The notes below the pieces were generated by a model. It did no database searches and had not been told where the DNA came from. It saw only the letters and a program-made list of their open reading frames with translations. From Umbribacter vaginalis (GTDB lineage: Bacteria; Actinomycetota; Coriobacteriia; Coriobacteriales; Eggerthellaceae), in contig KQ959674.1 in assembly GCA_001552935.1 (NCBI GenBank), positions 1 to 39,810 of the forward strand: DNA of 39,810 nt. The letters run 5' to 3'. Below are positions 32,620-39,810 of this stretch, piece after piece. The translations under genes were made by a program, and so were the position numbers. How positions within the stretch are numbered: position 1 is the first letter of the stretch; every line of letters starts with the position of its first letter.

Positions 32620-33258
32620 ATGAAACAGCACGCAATGTCTTGTGCCACGCAATCTGCAGGGCGCCTAACACCGCACGCATCCGCGCGTTTTGCCGCGCAG
32701 CCAGCTTGTGCGACGCCTGTATATCGCCGTTCTCAGCGCAAACGCGTGTTGCTGATTGACGGATATAATGTGCTGCGATCGGGCACGTATTATACATGCG
32801 GTTCGTCAGATCATACCGATGACTTTTTTAATGCTGCTCGTGAACAGCTGATTAATGATGTGCTTCAATTTGCAGGGCACGATTATAAAGCTACCATCGT
32901 GTTTGATGGAGCAGGGAACCGCTTTTCCGATGGCGCACCGTTGCGCATTGGAGGCATCGATGTGGTGTTTTCGCCTGCTGGAGTATCAGCTGATAAAGTT
33001 ATTGAACGGCTTGCTCATTGCGCGCGCGAGTCGGGTGCGGAAGTGCTGGTTGTGTCAAGTGATGCAACGGTGCAAGATACCGCCTTTGGTCTGGGTGTTG
33101 ACCGCATGAGTGCACGTGGCTTTTGTGTGGAAGTAAAGCGTACTTCGCAGGAAAACCATGTAACGGAGTGCCCGCATAGAACCATAAAGCGTACGGTTGC
33201 ATCGCGTATTCGCCCTGAAAGCTTGAAAGCTTTGCGAGAATTGCGTGATAGCTTATAG
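32620..33258 (+). CDS. YacP/NYN-domain ribonuclease
   Basis: 212 residues from ATG 32620, directly after the rlmB stop. The first ~40 residues are a low-complexity Ala/Ser/Arg/Cys stretch, so a later start (ATG 32635) is possible. The NYN (PIN-like) domain begins VLLIDGYNVLRS with the first acidic residue, then TIVFDGAGNRFSDG, VVFSPAGVSADKVIERLA and VVSSDATVQDTAFGLG. These match YacP (Rae1), an mRNA endonuclease acting at the ribosome. The rlmB-yacP pairing is the common order in Gram-positives. Confidence 0.88.
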   Translation: MKQHAMSCATQSAGRLTPHASARFAAQPACATPVYRRSQRKRVLLIDGYNVLRSGTYYTCGSSDHTDDFFNAAREQLINDVLQFAGHDYKATIVFDGAGNRFSDGAPLRIGGIDVVFSPAGVSADKVIERLAHCARESGAEVLVVSSDATVQDTAFGLGVDRMSARGFCVEVKRTSQENHVTECPHRTIKRTVASRIRPESLKALRELRDSL

Positions 33259-33470
33259 CGTTAAGAGGGCTTACACTGTTGGTTCTTACGTTTTTGTATG
33301 CAGAACAGGTTTGCACGCCCACTTGCATTTCAGTATGCTAACTGTTTCTAGTAGCATTTTTGAGCCGCGCGCGGTGGTGCTCCTTTGCATTTGTGCGAGC
33401 TGCTGTCTTTTGCGTTCGCGCGCATCGTCCTTCAAAAACAGATAAATTACATACTTTGAAAAAGTTTTTC

Positions 33471-33499
33471 TTGACCTTCATCTTTTTACATTATATTCT
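33471..33499 (+). promoter_or_regulatory. rpoBC promoter
   Basis: TTGACC (33471-33476), 17-bp spacer, TATTCT (33494-33499); a strong vegetative promoter. The start codon of rpoB is 54 bp further. The rest of the gap from 33259 shows no other feature. Confidence 0.75.
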
Positions 33500-33523
33500 G
33501 TAAAACTGTACTTTTTACAGAAT
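33495..33523. promoter_or_regulatory. Perfect 11-bp inverted repeat over the rpoBC -10 and start point
   Basis: ATTCTGTAAAA (33495-33505) and TTTTACAGAAT (33513-33523), loop 7. It starts inside the -10 hexamer and covers the likely transcription start (about 33506). It could be an operator, or a 5' hairpin if transcription starts earlier. Confidence 0.7.
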
Positions 33524-33553
33524 CAAAGGTGCAACTAAAGGAGGAGAAACCTC

Positions 33554-36500
33554 GTGGCTCAAGGACAAAATCCTAATTTTACCAGCCGATACAGAAGCCG
33601 CAGAAGCTTTGCAAAAATTCCAAGCGTTATGGATGTGCCTAATCTTATTGCCATCCAAACTGAAAGCTTTAAGTGGTTTACTACTGAAGGTATCGATCAA
33701 GCATTTGCAAGCATTAGTCCTATCGAAAATTCTGCGAAGGACATGAAAGTTGAATTTTTAGGACATCGCTTTGGCGAGCCTAAACATTCCGTTGATGAGT
33801 GCAAAGAAAAAGACGTTTCCTATCAGGCGTCACTGTATGCGCGCGTAAGCTTAACGAACAAAGAAAACGAGAAAACTGAAGAAGACGTCTTTATGGGCGA
33901 TTTTCCTCTGATGACACCGCGTGGTACCTTTATTATCAATGGTACTGAGCGCGTTGTTGTGTCTCAGTTAGTCCGTTCACCTGGCGTGTATTTCTCAAGT
34001 GAGGCAGATAAAACATCATCGCGTACTATTTATGGCGCAAAAATCATTCCTAGTCGCGGCGCGTGGCTTGAATTTGAAACCGATAAGCGCGATGTGTTGC
34101 ATGTTCGTATTGATCGTAAGCGTAAACAGCCTGCTACCTTGCTGGTACGTGCTCTTGGTCTTGCTGAAACGCGCGAAGAGATTATCGAGCTTTTAGGTTC
34201 ATCTGACATGGTGTTGCGTACGCTCGATCGCGATCCTGCTACCACGCGCGATGAGTCGCTTATCGAGTTGTACAAGCGCTTCCGTCCTGGTGAGCCTCCT
34301 ACCATTGATTCTGCGTCAAGCTTACTTGACGGTTTGTTCTTTAACCCTGTCCGCTACGACTTAGCTGCTGTTGGACGTTACAAAATCAACAAAAAGCTCA
34401 AACTTGACCAAAGTGAAACAGCATCCACGCTTACTCACGAAGATATTTTGCGCACGATGAAGTACATTATTGCGCTGCACGATGGGCAATCAGGCTATAC
34501 AACCGATGATATTGACCACTTTGGGAACAGGCGTATTCGCACCGTTGGTGAACTTATCCAAAACCAGTTCCGTATTGGTCTTTCGCGTATGGAGCGCGTG
34601 GTTCGCGAGCGCATGGGTGTTCAGGAATCAGATAGCGTAACTTCGCAATCGCTTATTAACATTCGCCCGATTGTGGCATCTATCAAGGAATTCTTTGGTT
34701 CATCACAGCTTTCGCAATTTATGGATCAAACGAACCCTGCGGCTGGCATTACACACAAGCGCCGTTTGTCAGCCCTTGGACCTGGTGGTTTGTCGCGTGA
34801 ACGCGCTGGCTTTGAAGTGCGTGACGTTCACAATTCGCACTATGGGCGCATGTGTCCTATTGAAACGCCTGAAGGTCCAAACATTGGTCTTATCGGTTCG
34901 CTTGCTACATATGCGCGCGTTAACAAGTACGGCTTTATTGAGTCGCCGTATCGTCGCGTTGTTGATGGCAAAGTAACCGATGACATTGATTATCTTACTG
35001 CTGATGAAGAAGAAAACTACGTCATTGCTCAGGCAAACGAGGCATTCGACCCTGATACCCGCGTGTTTGGCACGCGCAACGAAAAAGGCGAATTTGTTCC
35101 TTCGAAACGTATTTTGTGCCGCATGAAAGATGCATCGGGCGTGTTTGGTGAGCCGGGCGAAGTTCCGCCTGAAAACGTGAACTACATGGACGTTTCTCCA
35201 CGTCAGATAACATCAGTTGCAACATCGCTTATTCCGTTTTTGGAACACGACGACGCAAACCGCGCGCTTATGGGTTCAAACATGCAGCGTCAAGCAGTGC
35301 CGCTGCTGCGTCCAACTGCGCCTTTAGTTGGTACGGGTATCGAACATCGCATTGCTGTTGACTCGGGTGAAATTCTCGTTGCACAAAACCCTGGCGTTGT
35401 TGATTACGTTGACGGTCAAACGATCATCATCCTCAATGACGATGGCGAATACGATGAGTGCCTTATTCCAAAATTCCAGCGCTCAAATCAAAGTGGTTGC
35501 ATTAACCATCGTCCGCTGGTGCGTAAGGGTGATCGCGTTGAAGCAGGTGACGTGCTTGCTGATGGTCCGTCATGCGATGGCGGCGAGCTTGCGCTTGGCC
35601 AAAACCTGATGATTGCATACATGCCGTGGGAAGGTTACAACTACGAGGACGCTATTATTGTTTCTGAACGCGTTGTGTCTGAAGATTTGCTTACATCTAT
35701 TCACATTTCAGAGTATGAAATTGATGCGCGCGACACGAAATTAGGCCCTGAGGAAATTACACGTGAAATTCCGAACGTCAAAGAGTCGAAAGCAGCGCAT
35801 TTGGATGCAGACGGTATTATTCGCATCGGTGCTGAAGTGGGACCCGATGACATTTTGGTTGGTAAAGTAACGCCAAAAGGTGAAACCGAGCTTACAGCCG
35901 AAGAGCGCTTGCTGCGCGCCATTTTTGGTGAAAAGGCACGTGAAGTACGCGATACGTCGCTGAAAGTGCCTCACGGTGCGGGCGGACGCGTTATTGGCAT
36001 TAACCGCTTCTCGCGTGAAAACGGCGACGAATTGGCGCCTGGCGTAAATGAGCTTATCCGCGTGTATGTTGCACAAAAGCGTAAAGTGCAACAGGGTGAC
36101 AAACTTTCTGGTCGTCACGGTAACAAGGGTGTTATCTCGCGTGTATTGCCTGTTGAAGACATGCCTTATATGGCAGATGGTACGCCTATCGACGTTATTT
36201 TGAACCCGCTGGGTGTTCCTTCGCGTATGAATGTTGGTCAGTTGCTTGAAAACCACTTGGGCTGGGCAGCTAAATGGGGCTGGTCAGACAAGGAAAAAAC
36301 CGACGAAGTGGTCGAAGGCCCGCTGTATGTTTCAACGCCAGTATTCGACGGCGCAAACGAAGACGAAATTTCAAATGCTATTGAGCATGCAAACCGCAAC
36401 CTCATCAATTTGAACCACAAACGTTTTGGCGATCTTGCGCGCGATGAATTTGTTCCGCAGCTTTCGCGTACTGGTAAAACGTGGTTGTATGACGGCCGTA

Positions 36501-37060
36501 CGGGCGAGAAGTTCCGCGAGCCTATTACGGTTGGTCAAACCTACATTTTGAAGTTAGGCCACATGGTTGACGATAAAATCCACGCGCGTTCAACGGGTCC
36601 ATACTCACTTATCACACAGCAGCCGCTTGGAGGAAAAGCCCAATTCGGCGGCCAGCGTTTCGGTGAGATGGAAGTATGGGCGCTGTATGCGTACGGTGCT
36701 TCAAATGTATTGCAAGAAATTCTTACGATTAAGTCGGACGATACGGTTGGACGTAATCAATCGTATGAAGCAATTCTTGATGGACGCAATATTCCAGCTC
36801 CTGAAGTGCCTGAATCGTTTAAGGTGCTCGTTAAGGAAATGCGTTCCTTGTGTTTGGATGTTGAACTTGAGAAAGAAGACGATGACGCGCCTGCTACAGA
36901 AGAGGGTAGCGTAAGTAGTACGTCTGCGCAGCAAAGCGATAGCGAAAGCGCTACCGATGATGCGCACAGCGAGCATACAAGCATGTTAGATGACGTTGCC
37001 GAAGGACTGGATAATCTTTTGATTGATACACCTGATAATCACAGCGGAGAGGAGCGATAA
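33554..37060 (+). CDS. rpoB: DNA-directed RNA polymerase subunit beta
   Basis: 1168 residues, starting GTG 33554 after an excellent AAAGGAGGAG. All beta landmarks are present: [21 protein letters not shown], the rifampicin region [20 protein letters not shown] (from G382), the [18 protein letters not shown] segment, [18 protein letters not shown] and [24 protein letters not shown]. Rifampicin sites D391, H401 and S406 (E. coli 516, 526, 531) are wild-type, so no resistance is predicted. The C-terminal ~65 residues form an acidic Ser/Asp/Glu tail beyond the usual end. Overlaps rpoC by 1 bp (TAATG). Here rpoB follows yacP, not rplJL, as in several Gram-positives. Confidence 0.98.
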   Translation: MAQGQNPNFTSRYRSRRSFAKIPSVMDVPNLIAIQTESFKWFTTEGIDQAFASISPIENSAKDMKVEFLGHRFGEPKHSVDECKEKDVSYQASLYARVSLTNKENEKTEEDVFMGDFPLMTPRGTFIINGTERVVVSQLVRSPGVYFSSEADKTSSRTIYGAKIIPSRGAWLEFETDKRDVLHVRIDRKRKQPATLLVRALGLAETREEIIELLGSSDMVLRTLDRDPATTRDESLIELYKRFRPGEPPTIDSASSLLDGLFFNPVRYDLAAVGRYKINKKLKLDQSETASTLTHEDILRTMKYIIALHDGQSGYTTDDIDHFGNRRIRTVGELIQNQFRIGLSRMERVVRERMGVQESDSVTSQSLINIRPIVASIKEFFGSSQLSQFMDQTNPAAGITHKRRLSALGPGGLSRERAGFEVRDVHNSHYGRMCPIETPEGPNIGLIGSLATYARVNKYGFIESPYRRVVDGKVTDDIDYLTADEEENYVIAQANEAFDPDTRVFGTRNEKGEFVPSKRILCRMKDASGVFGEPGEVPPENVNYMDVSPRQITSVATSLIPFLEHDDANRALMGSNMQRQAVPLLRPTAPLVGTGIEHRIAVDSGEILVAQNPGVVDYVDGQTIIILNDDGEYDECLIPKFQRSNQSGCINHRPLVRKGDRVEAGDVLADGPSCDGGELALGQNLMIAYMPWEGYNYEDAIIVSERVVSEDLLTSIHISEYEIDARDTKLGPEEITREIPNVKESKAAHLDADGIIRIGAEVGPDDILVGKVTPKGETELTAEERLLRAIFGEKAREVRDTSLKVPHGAGGRVIGINRFSRENGDELAPGVNELIRVYVAQKRKVQQGDKLSGRHGNKGVISRVLPVEDMPYMADGTPIDVILNPLGVPSRMNVGQLLENHLGWAAKWGWSDKEKTDEVVEGPLYVSTPVFDGANEDEISNAIEHANRNLINLNHKRFGDLARDEFVPQLSRTGKTWLYDGRTGEKFREPITVGQTYILKLGHMVDDKIHARSTGPYSLITQQPLGGKAQFGGQRFGEMEVWALYAYGASNVLQEILTIKSDDTVGRNQSYEAILDGRNIPAPEVPESFKVLVKEMRSLCLDVELEKEDDDAPATEEGSVSSTSAQQSDSESATDDAHSEHTSMLDDVAEGLDNLLIDTPDNHSGEER

Positions 37061-39810
37061 TGTCAGCGGATTTCGATATTACTAATTTTGATGCCATTCG
37101 TATTTCTCTCGCCAGTGCCGAAAACATTCGCGATTGGTCGCGAGGAGAAGTAAAGAAACCTGAAACTATTAACTACCGTACTTTGAAACCAGAAAAAGAT
37201 GGTTTGTACTGCGAAAAGATTTTTGGACCTACCAAAGATTGGGAATGTGCGTGCGGCAAGTATAAGCGCGTTCGTTTTAAGGGTATTGTCTGCGAGCGCT
37301 GCGGTGTAGAAGTTACGCGCGCGAAAGTACGTCGTGAACGTATGGGACATATTGAGCTTGCAGCTCCGGTAAGTCATATCTGGTATTTCAAAGGTACGCC
37401 GTCACGCTTGGGCTATTTGCTTGATATTACGCCGAAAGATCTGGAAAAAGTTCTGTATTTTGCCAGTTCAATTATTACATCAGTCGATAAAGCTGCCCGT
37501 GAGGAAGACCTCGATGAGCTTCGTGATGAGCTTGCTGCCGATCTTGAAGAGCTCGATAACGAGCGCGATAAAGTAATCGAAGACTTGCGTCGTCATTCCA
37601 CTGATTACGTTCCTGCAGAAGATGAGTTTGTCGATGATATCGATCAAGACGACTTACTGAGCCCTGAAGAAGTAGAATCTGAAATTGCTGATGTGTATGA
37701 CGAGTTCAACGAGCGTAAGGCTTTGCGTCAAGATGCCTTTGAAACGTTCCAGCACATCGAACCAAAACAGCTGCTTTCTGATGAAGCGCTCTATCGCGAA
37801 ATGCGCACAAATTACAGCGACTATTTCAAAGGCGGCATGGGTGCTGAGGCAGTACGCGACTTGCTTGATGCTATCAATCTTAAAGAAACATCCGAGCAGC
37901 TGGTTGAAGTTATCGCAAGCGCAAAAGGTCAAAAGCGTGCAAAGGCAATTAAGCGCTTGAAAGTTGTTGATGCGTTTTTGAAGTCGGGCAATAACCCTTC
38001 TAACATGATTCTTGATGTTATTCCTGTTATTCCGCCCGATTTGCGTCCTATGGTGCAACTTGACGGTGGTCGTTTTGCAACAAGTGATTTGAACGACTTG
38101 TATCGCCGCGTTATCAATCGTAATAACCGTTTGAAGCGCTTGCTTGATTTAGGTGCGCCTGAAATTATCGTAAATAACGAAAAGCGCATGCTGCAAGAAG
38201 CAGTTGACTCGCTGTTTGACAATGGACGCCGCGGACGCCCGGTAACTGGTCCTGGCAATCGCCCGCTGAAGTCGCTTTCCGACACGCTTAAAGGTAAGCA
38301 AGGACGCTTCCGTCAAAACTTGCTGGGTAAGCGCGTCGACTATTCAGGCCGTTCTGTAATTGTAGTTGGCCCTGAACTGAAAATGCATCAATGCGGCTTG
38401 CCAAGTGCGATGGCGCTTGAGCTGTTCAAGCCCTTCGTGAAAAAACGCTTAATTGAACTGGGAATTTCTGAAAATGTAAAAGGCGCAGAAAACGCGATTA
38501 ACGAAGGCCGCGAGCAAGTTTGGGACGTTTTGGAAGAAGTTATTCGCGAACATCCTGTACTGCTTAACCGCGCACCTACGCTGCACCGCTTAGGTATTCA
38601 AGCATTTGAACCAGTACTGGTAGAAGGAAAGGCAATTAAGCTTCATCCGTTGGTATGTACGGCATTTAATGCCGACTTTGACGGTGACCAAATGGCTGTT
38701 CACGTGCCACTTTCATCTTCTGCACAAGCAGAAGCACGCGTGTTGATGCTGTCGACAAACAACATTAAATCACCTGCACATGGACGCCCTTTAACGGTTC
38801 CAACGCAGGATATGATTATCGGTTTGTACTACCTTACCGCTGCGCGTGATGGCTTCCCTGGCGAAGGCCGCGCCTTTATCGATTTCGCTGATGCACGCGC
38901 TGCGTATGATGCACGCGCCGATGTCGATTTGCAGTCGAAAATTTTTGTTCGCCTTACGCGCGATACAAAAGTGGCAACCGCCTTCAACACCTTCGAGGAC
39001 TATAAGGCTGGTCAGCGCTTGGAAACCACCATCGGCCGTATTACGTTTAACGACGTGTTGCCTGATGATTATCCGTTCTTGAACTACGTTATGAACAAGA
39101 ACGAAATCAGTCGCTTAGTGCAAGATGTGTGCAACACCTATTCCGACTCTGAAGTGCCATCTATTCTTGATGGTTTGAAGAGCGCTGGCTTCCATTATGC
39201 TACGCGAGCAGGTGTTACCGTTTCGGTGTATGACGCTACGATTCCTCCGAAAAAGAAGGAAATTCTTGCAGCTGCCGATGAAAAGGTTGCATTTATCGAC
39301 GACAATTACGAGTGGGGCTTGCTGTCTTATGACGAGCGTCACGGCAATATTGTTGATATTTGGAACGAAGCTAACGAAGAAGTGGGCGAAGCGATGGCCG
39401 AGAACTTCGATCGCTTTAACCCCATCTACATGATGGCATTCTCTGGAGCTCGTGGTAATATCAAGCAAATTCGTCAGCTTGCAGGTATGCGCGGTCTTAT
39501 GTCCGACCCGAAAGGTGAGATTATCGACCGTCCTATTAAAGCTAACTTCCGCGAAGGCTTAAGCGTGTTGGAATACTTTATTTCAACGCACGGCGCGCGT
39601 AAAGGTTTGGCAGATACTGCATTGCGTACCGCAGACTCTGGATATCTTACACGCCGTTTGGTTGACGTTGCGCAAGACGTTATTATTCGCGAAATCGATT
39701 GCGGCACAAGCGATGGAGTTTTGTATGAGCTTCACAATGCAAAAGGTGAAGTTGATGAAAACTTGGTTGGCCGCTGCTTGCTTGAGGACGTTGTTGCGCC
39801 TGATGGTGAA
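37060..39810 (+). CDS. rpoC: DNA-directed RNA polymerase subunit beta', 3' end outside window
   Basis: Open from ATG 37060 to the window end (917 codons). The N-terminal zinc ribbon has C63, C65, C78 and C81. The lid/rudder region ([20 protein letters not shown]), [19 protein letters not shown] and the catalytic [12 protein letters not shown] with D539, D541 and D543 (the Mg ligands) are all intact. [20 protein letters not shown] lies near the bridge and trigger helices. A Glu/Asp/Arg-rich region (about 145-230) is the actinobacterial-type coiled segment. GGAGAGGAG lies before the start. The two genes form one operon. Confidence 0.98.
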   Translation, partial: MSADFDITNFDAIRISLASAENIRDWSRGEVKKPETINYRTLKPEKDGLYCEKIFGPTKDWECACGKYKRVRFKGIVCERCGVEVTRAKVRRERMGHIELAAPVSHIWYFKGTPSRLGYLLDITPKDLEKVLYFASSIITSVDKAAREEDLDELRDELAADLEELDNERDKVIEDLRRHSTDYVPAEDEFVDDIDQDDLLSPEEVESEIADVYDEFNERKALRQDAFETFQHIEPKQLLSDEALYREMRTNYSDYFKGGMGAEAVRDLLDAINLKETSEQLVEVIASAKGQKRAKAIKRLKVVDAFLKSGNNPSNMILDVIPVIPPDLRPMVQLDGGRFATSDLNDLYRRVINRNNRLKRLLDLGAPEIIVNNEKRMLQEAVDSLFDNGRRGRPVTGPGNRPLKSLSDTLKGKQGRFRQNLLGKRVDYSGRSVIVVGPELKMHQCGLPSAMALELFKPFVKKRLIELGISENVKGAENAINEGREQVWDVLEEVIREHPVLLNRAPTLHRLGIQAFEPVLVEGKAIKLHPLVCTAFNADFDGDQMAVHVPLSSSAQAEARVLMLSTNNIKSPAHGRPLTVPTQDMIIGLYYLTAARDGFPGEGRAFIDFADARAAYDARADVDLQSKIFVRLTRDTKVATAFNTFEDYKAGQRLETTIGRITFNDVLPDDYPFLNYVMNKNEISRLVQDVCNTYSDSEVPSILDGLKSAGFHYATRAGVTVSVYDATIPPKKKEILAAADEKVAFIDDNYEWGLLSYDERHGNIVDIWNEANEEVGEAMAENFDRFNPIYMMAFSGARGNIKQIRQLAGMRGLMSDPKGEIIDRPIKANFREGLSVLEYFISTHGARKGLADTALRTADSGYLTRRLVDVAQDVIIREIDCGTSDGVLYELHNAKGEVDENLVGRCLLEDVVAPDGE

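Noticed and set aside
34697-34771. Rifampicin-resistance substitutions in rpoB
   Set aside because: D391, H401 and S406 and their neighbours are wild-type.

Overview
The window looks like chromosome of a moderate-to-low GC Gram-positive actinobacterium, most likely a member of the Coriobacteriia (Atopobium/Cryptobacterium type). This is inference. It rests on the rpoB/rpoC sequences, several surface proteins with cell-wall-binding repeat 2 (CWB2), NEAT-type heme proteins, and a 3' CCA encoded in the tRNA gene. No species is claimed.

Layout. 1-1402: 3' part of a CWB2 surface protein, its terminator, a 21-bp tandem repeat and tRNA-Arg(CCG). 2033-3571: an RNA uracil-5-methyltransferase with a repeat-expanded insert. 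About 3572-7575: a strikingly AT-rich island holding an ABC-three-component (ABC-3C) conflict system (HTH regulator, SMEK protein, small middle component, Rad50-like ATPase). Its right edge truncates a RelB/DinJ antitoxin gene. 7690-10521: a gene-poor stretch with hairpins, tandem repeats, a DUF4097-like protein and a zinc-ribbon membrane protein. 10522-24837: a heme-acquisition and surface locus: a 2305-residue CWB2 protein, a NEAT+CWB2 protein, a two-NEAT protein with an MPKTG sorting signal, a membrane-anchored Shp/NEAT-like protein, then a lipoprotein-permease-ATPase ABC importer. 24923-26116: a DMT transporter with a His-rich tail. 26402-30099: nrdF-nrdI-nrdE. 30444-33258: a flavin-binding protein, an unknown protein, RlmB and a YacP/NYN RNase. 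33554-39810: rpoB and the 5' part of rpoC.

Most notable: the ribonucleotide reductase small subunit has lost three of its metal-binding carboxylates in the pattern Val-Pro-Lys (V118, P178, K212), while Asp87, both His ligands and the radical Tyr125 are kept. This is the signature of metal-free class Ie R2 proteins that use a DOPA radical formed with NrdI. The gene order nrdF-nrdI-nrdE is the mycoplasma order. The VPK subtype was, to my knowledge, described from Mollicutes, so its presence next to actinobacterial-type genes deserves a check.

How the genes fit together: the surface proteins probably catch heme at the cell wall and pass it through the membrane-anchored NEAT/Shp-like protein to the lipoprotein and importer. 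A metal-independent RNR would suit a host-associated organism under metal limitation. That link is inference.
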